In this document: positions 58,090 to 64,000 of the stretch, piece by piece
Layout: every line of letters starts with the position of its first letter
How positions within the stretch are numbered: the stretch's first letter is position 1
Origin: Apoda limacodes
Lineage: Eukaryota > Arthropoda > Insecta > Lepidoptera > Limacodidae
Assembly (NCBI GenBank): GCA_946406115.1
Contig: OX291555.1
Coordinates: forward strand, 11,736,001 to 11,800,000
Direction of reading: 5' to 3'
DNA: 64,000 bases
Made by a program: the position numbers and the translations under genes
Notes under the pieces: model-generated
What the model saw: the letters and a program-made list of their open reading frames with translations, nothing else
Databases searched by the model: none
What the model was told of the DNA's origin: nothing

Positions 58090-58215
58090 TAGGGTTCCGT
58101 AGTCAACAAGGAACCCTTTAGTTTCGCCATGTCCAACCGTCTGTCTGTCCGTCTGTCTGTCCGCCGATGAGCTCAGATACCATTAGTACTAAAAAGCTGT
58201 AATTTGGCATGGATA
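58090..58215 (+). repeat. Dispersed repeat fragment
   Basis: TTAGGGTTCCGTAGTCAACA, AGGAACCCTTTAGTTTCGCC and GTCTGTCTGTCCGTCTGTCT are the start of a common lepidopteran intron repeat related in layout to the 29018 family. 3' part missing. Confidence 0.55.
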
Positions 58216-58229
58216 TACTTATTACTTAC

Positions 58230-59095
58230 TCCGACAAGCAGGTAAAATAAATTTTTTTTTTTTCTTTCTTGTCTACCCTATAGTTTAGGGTGTCATTGGA
58301 TTGCTCGTTTAAAAACATTGAGGGTGAGCGAAAACCATTTTCGATTTAGCGATGCGTTTGCGAAACATAAGCCTTCATATTGCAATTTTTTTTATAGAGT
58401 CTAGTAAACTGCCTATTTGGCTGAAATGGCTATTTTGGGTGTAAGGAAAAATCATGGAAACAAAATTAAAAGGAAATCTATCAAAGCCAGATAGGCTTTA
58501 CAACTTAATGAGTAATAGTCGACCAACTTAAAAATGTAGTCGGATAAGAAAATTTTTTGTACAAATTCCATCAAAAGGTACTTAGATGAAGTTGGTACTT
58601 AATAAGGTAATTTTTAATTAAATACGATAATGAGTTTCGGATACAGACAACGGAACTCTTCAAAAATTACAGCAAATCAACCGCAATTGCTGCTACCGCA
58701 TAAATATGAATTGTTTAGGCAATTACACAACATAACATATGTACACACCAAAGCAATTCGTCAATCAAAAGTAAAAATCAAATACTTTTTAACAAAAAAA
58801 AACAACCGGCTTCAAAAAGATGCACTTAAAAGTTAAAAATAATTAAAAATCTGATCTGAATTATAGTTTAAAGTGTGGTGTCATGCAAATAAAGTATGTT
58901 ATAAATTGTTAGGTACAAAGCCACCAACTTCAAACTGTAATTCAGGTCAGATTATTAAAAAAGTAATAAGTTGCTTTTTTTTGTTAAAAAGTTTATTTCA
59001 AAAAAGAGGATAACGCCAGATTTTGCTTTTAAGTTATTGGGTATGGGTAACGTCAGCTGTCCCTCCTTGCCCGTACTTGGCTACGCCCTTGCCCA
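58230..59095. other. SLC37 intron 3, unassigned stretch
   Basis: AT-rich. Nothing recognised. Confidence 0.3.
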
Positions 59096-59099
59096 CACA

Positions 59100-59275
59100 C
59101 TTGTATCCGAACCAAGTCGGTGTCGGACTAGGCGTTTCGATATTACCTTGCGTCCTGAGTGGCGTAGATTCATTTTCTTAATTTCTCAAGAACACTGATT
59201 ACTAAAAACTAATAGATAGTAAATTTTAGTTATAGGTGCTTAATTTACCCTCGGTATAGTGGGGAGGTATGAGGT
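59100..59275 (+). repeat. SINE-like repeat, partial copy of 6060-6345
   Basis: CGGTGTCGGACTAGGCGTTT, TTACCTTGCGTCCTGAGTGG and TTAATTTCTCAAGAACACTG match the order of 6070-6165. Confidence 0.55.
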
Positions 59276-59749
59276 TGATAAGTAACTTGTATCCATTGTG
59301 GTGTTTTTAGGATGTGAAAAGATTTTGCAGCCGATACAGATAAATACCGATATTTCCACATGGTCTTTCATTTATTTAGATTTTGGCTGTGCGTCTCAAA
59401 CTTTTTTAAGGCGCCCATAAGGTTTCTTATTTAGCTATTCAACTGTCGTTATTTATAACTGCTGATGATGAAAAGATGATATAAGGCTGGCATAGGCTGC
59501 AGTCGCCAATTACCATAACCCCTCATCCTAAGCTTGTTTGTAAAAAATAAAAATAAATATGGTTACAGAAGTAAAATAGCTCGGTTTATAAATTCAGCAA
59601 AGGAATTGATTTTTTCACAATCCTAACAAAAAAAAAACGGGTTGCAGTCCGGGAGTGCCGGCAGAAGTGAAAACATACTCGCTATTTACTTCCCATCACT
59701 TCTTATCCATATTTATTTATTAAAAATAATAATTTTTGTTTATTTACTT

Positions 59750-60000
59750 TTTTGACGTTGTATATTTGACAGCTCAATCTGTCATAGAATTAAAATCCCA
59801 TATCCAACCTCTCTGTACTACTCATAATCGCCATATACTAAAAATAAAAACTAACCTAATGTAAATAAAGGTCACGTGTCCTAACGCGAGTGACATCTTA
59901 CGAATTTTCGATCAGCACACGTGACCTGACGCGAGTTTAACAGTTTTTACCCATCACAAAAAAAGTGCACAGCGCCGCTTAAGAAGTTTTCACTTCAAAA
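59750..60000 (+). promoter_or_regulatory. Promoter-like block with CACGTG direct repeats
   Basis: Two direct copies of CACGTGNCCTRACGCGAGT (59873-59891 and 59918-59936) start 45 bases apart. Each has a CACGTG E-box within GTCACGTG/CACGTGAC. TTTGACAGCTC lies further upstream. The block ends at an ATG (60001) in a strong context whose frame runs into SLC37 exon 4. The layout resembles an insect promoter plus 5' UTR. Function is inferred. Confidence 0.4.
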
Positions 60001-60097
60001 ATGGTTAGTACAGTCAAGGACGTGGACGCTTTACTACGCTTAGATCGAGGCTCATGTGAAACCTCACGTCGATGCTTAGCTGATGTTGTTGTTCTAG

Positions 60098-60231
60098 GCA
60101 TGATAGCGGAGCGAGTGGACCTGCGCTATTTTCTCTCGCTGGGGATGCTGTTCTCGGCCATCTTCTGCTACTTGTTCGGCCTGGGTCGGACCTACAACAT
60201 CCATAACATCTCCTTCTATCTGCTAGTTCAG
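60098..60231 (+). CDS. SLC37-type exchanger, coding exon 4 (helix 3)
   Basis: 134 bases between GTTCTAG and GTCAGT. It encodes (G)MIAERVDLRYFLSLGML, then FSAIFCYLFGLGRTYNIHNI and SFYLLVQ, that is the MIAER.D.R cytosolic loop and helix 3. The same frame is open upstream through the acceptor to an ATG at 60001 with a strong start context, discussed as a possible alternative start. Confidence 0.92.
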
Positions 60232-60259
60232 GTCAGTCTACTAGTCTAAACGACTGAAT

Positions 60260-61280
60260 AATCGATTCGAGACGCTGCTGTAAAGACAAATATACATATA
60301 CTATTGTATATGTAATATATAGAAAAAAACCCTGACTCAAAACAAACACCAATGTTTATCACTTGCCCTGTCAATCGAACACGCACAGCGGGCAGTCACT
60401 ACTACCAACTTATGCAGGATTCTTCCTTAATTATAAAACGCCGATATAATAATATTATGTATTGGTAAGTTGTGACCCAAATTATCAAAATTTCTAAACT
60501 CTCGATGCGCGAATCCGACTGTGCTAGTCGGATTAAATGGATTTTTAAAATGAACAAATCTCTTTTTGGACATTAGAAACAGCGCCGTCTGGTCCAAAAC
60601 TAAGCAAAGCTATGGATACCAAACAAAGTATATACTTTTTTTCTAAATACATACTATACATAGGAAACTAGGGTTAGCGAAATATAGTATTTTTTAGACT
60701 TAGCTATAAAAAATATAGTACACTTACAAAAATAGTATTTTATGGAAAACGCAAAAGACGAAGATGTATTTGTTACCTATTTATTTATATAAAAAATATA
60801 TTTATTTGCACTTGCATTTTTTAACAATTTGTCTGTAAAATTTTATATTAATGTATATAAAAAGCTCATTTTTTATAAATTTATAAATATAAATTTCACA
60901 TTTTGTTTGTTAGATTTCGGTGCTGAAAATATAGTATTTTGCGTACTATATGATACTTCAATAGTATGTAGTAGGCAGACCCAAAGTACAGTACAATACT
61001 ATATATCATAGTACGGTTGGCAACCCTATAGGAAACACCCAATCTTAAGAAAAACACGAATAATAAATGTTTTATGCGGAAATCAAACCCACGCCGCATG
61101 AATCAGCAGTCGGGTGATTACCCACTGAGCCAATAATCCTTATAAAAATGCTATGATCACAGTGTATATTCCATATATTATGCTTACATACAATCTTATA
61201 ATTGTTTGTTATCGTGTAACTTACAAGTATGATTGAGTTGACTGATTGAGGTCATATTCACACAATTTATTTGTTTTGTC
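60260..61280. other. SLC37 intron 4, first part
   Basis: Mostly AT-rich unassigned DNA. A tRNA-like SINE remnant on the minus strand is suggested at about 61078-61130 (CAAACCCACGCCGC...GTGATTACCCACTGAGCC). Confidence 0.4.
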
Positions 61281-61286
61281 GATAGG

Positions 61287-61460
61287 GACCATCCAGGTGT
61301 GACGTATTAAACGTCACACGCTCAGGGGGGACGGGGGGGTCATGCAAAGTGTGACAAAGGGAAATTTTTCAAACTTAAATTGGGAAAAAAGCGTGACAAG
61401 GGGGGAGGGGGAGGTCTAAAGTTACAGAAATTTGTGTGACGTATTAAATGGATGGCCCCA
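61287..61460. mobile_element. MITE, GGGGCCAYCC family, second copy
   Basis: About 170 bp with ends GGGACCATCCAGGTGTGACG and GTGACGTATTAAATGGATGG CCCC. The interior GTCATGCAAAGTGTGACAAAG and the G-rich run match the copy at 12853-13003. Confidence 0.78.
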
Positions 61461-61464
61461 TACG

Positions 61465-62565
61465 ATGGATCGGACAATGCTAGGACCCAATAGGTAGCAC
61501 TGTAATCAAGTTATTAACATGTAGCGGCCTATATCGTACCGCTACAAGCAAGGCTGCCGTCACGCGTCCCACATCGCGCTATCGAAGTTTCCTTCGCAGT
61601 TCCACCACGGCCACGTGCCACGGCGGTCCCCAGGCATAACACCTCGCCTGGCAGGAGATCTCCTCTTTGCCGCCGCTCCCACAAACAAATTCTCTATATA
61701 TTTATAAATTTATATTCACAATATATTTATATGGTGGTTGAGTGCCAAAAAAAGAAAATTACAACGACGGCGTTGTTGCCGCACGTAACACCGCGGGAAA
61801 ACATGTTCCGTTGCTGTCGTGAAGTCATAGCATTACTACCGCGCCATATCAACACTCCGGCAAACGCGCGGGGCACAGGCGTGCCCCAGCTATAATTTTT
61901 GTGAAAATTGTTTATGCCTATCACTTCATCCGTCGCTGTAGGTGCACAGTGTAAGTTGCGTCAGTTTCGCAAATTTCGCGGCAACCGCACGGATGTGTCC
62001 CTTATAAGGATTTTATTGCTTCTGGGGCTCGCCTGTGTCCCGCGCATGAGATAGTGCAACTAGGTAAGTCAGCGTAGGTCAAAGGTAAATTATTTTACGT
62101 TTATGAAATGACATTGCAATAATTAATACTGTTGTATTATTTCTTGTACTATCATATTAATATTTAATTTTGGTACGGATAATGAGCAGAATAGAACAAC
62201 AAATAATTAACTGTCTTGAAGAAACTGACGTAGAGGAAGAGTAGCGAAGATCAATGTCACACTAACACAAAATGACACACAAAATCCCCACGAACCCCCT
62301 CTCGGACCGCCACTGGGTCTACTTTGTCTCTGCACATAACAATCAAAGATAACATAGACGTAAACTAAAACTTGATAGCTACCATAGACTCTATATTTTA
62401 ACTATAATATTTTTATTTTACTTCTGCCGCAGCACACTGCACATTCCTACTAACCCCTCCCGCTCCTGAATTTATTCGTGACAGGCATACCGTAGCTTAT
62501 CATACAGCCGCAATGTTGCGAAGCTGGTATTGTACAGTTTGTAATTGATTTAGTTCATTATCTTC
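61465..62565. other. SLC37 intron 4, unassigned stretch
   Basis: A GC-richer part at 61520-62060 and an AT-rich remainder. No exon could be supported in the phases required. Confidence 0.3.
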
Positions 62566-62569
62566 AATA

Positions 62570-62720
62570 TACATATTAGCTGCTAGACGTCCACTGCTGG
62601 ACAAAGGCCTCCTTCATAGATGTCCCAAATGAACGGCTCTGAACCGTTTGCATCTAGCGACTTCCCGCGACCCTAAGTAGGGTGTCGGTTTTCGGCTCGT
62701 AGTCTCCAGCCCGCAATTTT
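62570..62720 (+). repeat. LINE-derived dispersed repeat
   Basis: GACGTCCACTGCTGGACAAA GGCCTCC, then CGCGACCCTAAGTAGGGTGT CGGTTTTCGG, blocks I associate with LINE remnants in Lepidoptera. No open frame. Confidence 0.55.
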
Positions 62721-62922
62721 TCTTTCCTTACGTTTATAGTTTCTACGAGCTATGTATGGCCTTCCCATTGCCACTTACTAGTCAAAGTATTTTTTTTTTA
62801 TTTCAAATTAGGTTTTCACAACCACCTAGGCTAGGCTATGTCTGTGACTCTTGATCTTATTTTTATATGTTACAATTAACTATATTTCAACCTTACTTTC
62901 ATAATGTACCTATTTGTTTTAG

Positions 62923-63055
62923 GCAGGGGCCGGTATAGCGCAGACAACAGGTTGGCCGGGGACGGTCGCCATAGTGGGCAAGTGGTTCGGAAACTCCAAG
63001 AAAGGACTCATATTCGGCGTGTGGAACTCACATACCTCACTCGGGAATATTTTAG
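62923..63055 (+). CDS. SLC37-type exchanger, coding exon 5 (helices 4-5)
   Basis: 133 bases after TTGTTTTAG. It encodes AGAGIAQTTGWPGTVAIVGK, WFGNSKKGLIFGVWNSHTSL and GNIL plus one base. The QTTGWP, KWFG and GVWNSHTS.GNILG motifs are diagnostic for the SLC37/organophosphate-exchanger branch of MFS. The donor is GTACTA, weaker than usual but in the expected phase. Later exons (central loop and helices 6-12) lie beyond 64000. About 205 residues of the protein are visible. Confidence 0.92.
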
Positions 63056-63246
63056 GTACTACGCAAGCTTCACACAGTGTATGTATATATAGTTTAAGGA
63101 CCAAAATATACCACGTGTGGTGTGTCGTTGAATGAGTTGATAGAACTTTATCTAAGATATATATTTTGCGAGATATAAGCTTTAAAAATATTTAGTACAC
63201 TTTCTGACTTATATCCCAAGTGTTTTAGAACGACTGGCTGGTTTTT

Positions 63247-63535
63247 AGGTTTCGTACCCAAAGGATAATAAGCGGAACCCTATTACTAAGACTCCGTCCG
63301 TTCGTCTGTCCGTCTGTCACCAGGCTGTATCTCATGAACCGTGATAGAAAGACAGTTTAAATTTTCACAGAAGATGTATTTCTGTTTCCGCTATAACAAC
63401 AAATACTAAAAAAAAGAATAAAATAAATATTTAAGGGGGCTCCCATATAACAAACGTGATTTTTTTTTTGCATTTTTATAGATAATGGTGCGGAACCCTT
63501 CGTACGCGAGTCCGACTCGCACTTGGCCGATTTTT
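63247..63535 (+). repeat. Dispersed repeat, GTCCGTCTGTCACCAGGCTG family, full-length-looking copy
   Basis: Most complete of three copies: GGTTTCGTACCCAAAGGATA, GTCTGTCCGTCTGTCACCAG, ATGAACCGTGATAG, GCTATAACAACAAATACTAA, GGGGGCTCCCATATAACAAA and the end motif GCGAGTCCGACTCGCACTTG GCCG. The non-coding central part is conserved between copies. The sequence after it, to 64000, shows nothing recognised. Confidence 0.78.
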
Positions 63536-64000
63536 TTCTGAATACGATTTATAATTTAATTTTAATTAATAAATAATATAATTTTTTATTTGCTTTACCG
63601 ATTAACTAGTCTAAGCCCCATTCATATAAACTTCAATTCGATATATATAAATAAATGCTTTGATTGAGTTATTTTAGGTTGTGTTATGTTATTATAATTA
63701 AGGACTGCGACAGGAATATATACTGTATTTTTGGGCAAATTTTTGAGCTAAATCATTTAAAGGATTGAAAAAATAATGAAACTTGCTTTTGTTTAGTACA
63801 TTACCTTACTGAGTTGCTTTCTGTTATTGTATGCAAAATAGAATCTGAATGTATCCATTGTTTCAACACTTGTACAAATTTTTAAAGCGTGTATTGCATT
63901 TGTTTTTAATGAAAGTCGGTTAAATAATTATAATTGGTTGTTTTCTATCAAGTGCTTTGATTGACTCTGAGTTGAAGCAAAACGTCAAAAAATAAAACTG

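Overview
The window looks like nuclear DNA from a moth or butterfly. It is AT-rich, with short exons separated by long repeat-filled introns. The repeats include CR1-, Jockey- and RTE-type LINE fragments, tRNA-like SINEs, MITEs and a dispersed repeat carrying the tract GTCCGTCTGTCACCAGGCTG, a mix I associate with Lepidoptera. The two recognisable host genes resemble their insect counterparts. No bacterial-type operon, CRISPR array or convincing tRNA/rRNA gene was seen.

Left third (1-21.3 kb, minus strand): the 5' half of a salt-inducible kinase gene, best matched to Sik3. Seven coding exons join in frame (20743->20594, 5269->5153, 4772->4709, 4499->4345, 3092->2961, 1961->1838, 985->863). They give the N-terminus and nearly the whole kinase domain (288 residues). 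The rest of the gene lies off the left edge. Intron 1 (15.3 kb) holds a long palindromic element split by a CR1 insertion, plus MITE and LINE debris. Intron 4 holds dead tandem copies of exon 4. Three perfect CRE palindromes (TGACGTCA) lie just upstream of the start codon.

Middle (21-45 kb): mostly transposable-element relics, namely a gag-like LTR-retroelement piece, a degraded Jockey element with CCHC knuckles, two other RT fragments, and a well-preserved Jockey-type RT ORF with one nonsense codon. Among them are at least three phase-compatible minus-strand exons of a gene I do not recognise (39.5, 38.9 and 34.6 kb). Its product has a hydrophobic start and a Tyr/Asp-rich end.

Right third (45.6-64 kb, plus strand): the 5' half of an SLC37-type sugar-phosphate/phosphate exchanger. 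Five coding exons (45618-45715, 51685-51854, 52303-52383, 60098-60231, 62923-63055) join in frame, and the gene continues off the right edge. Intron 3 contains a complete but inactivated pogo/Tigger-type DNA transposon (52910-55545, TA target duplication). A promoter-like block with two CACGTG-containing direct repeats precedes exon 4 and could start a shorter transcript. Intron 1 contains a cluster of ATAACGTTAT palindromes and a 36-bp perfect hairpin.

Exon boundaries were set by reading GT/AG sites, codon phase and remembered family sequences. No alignment program or database was used.
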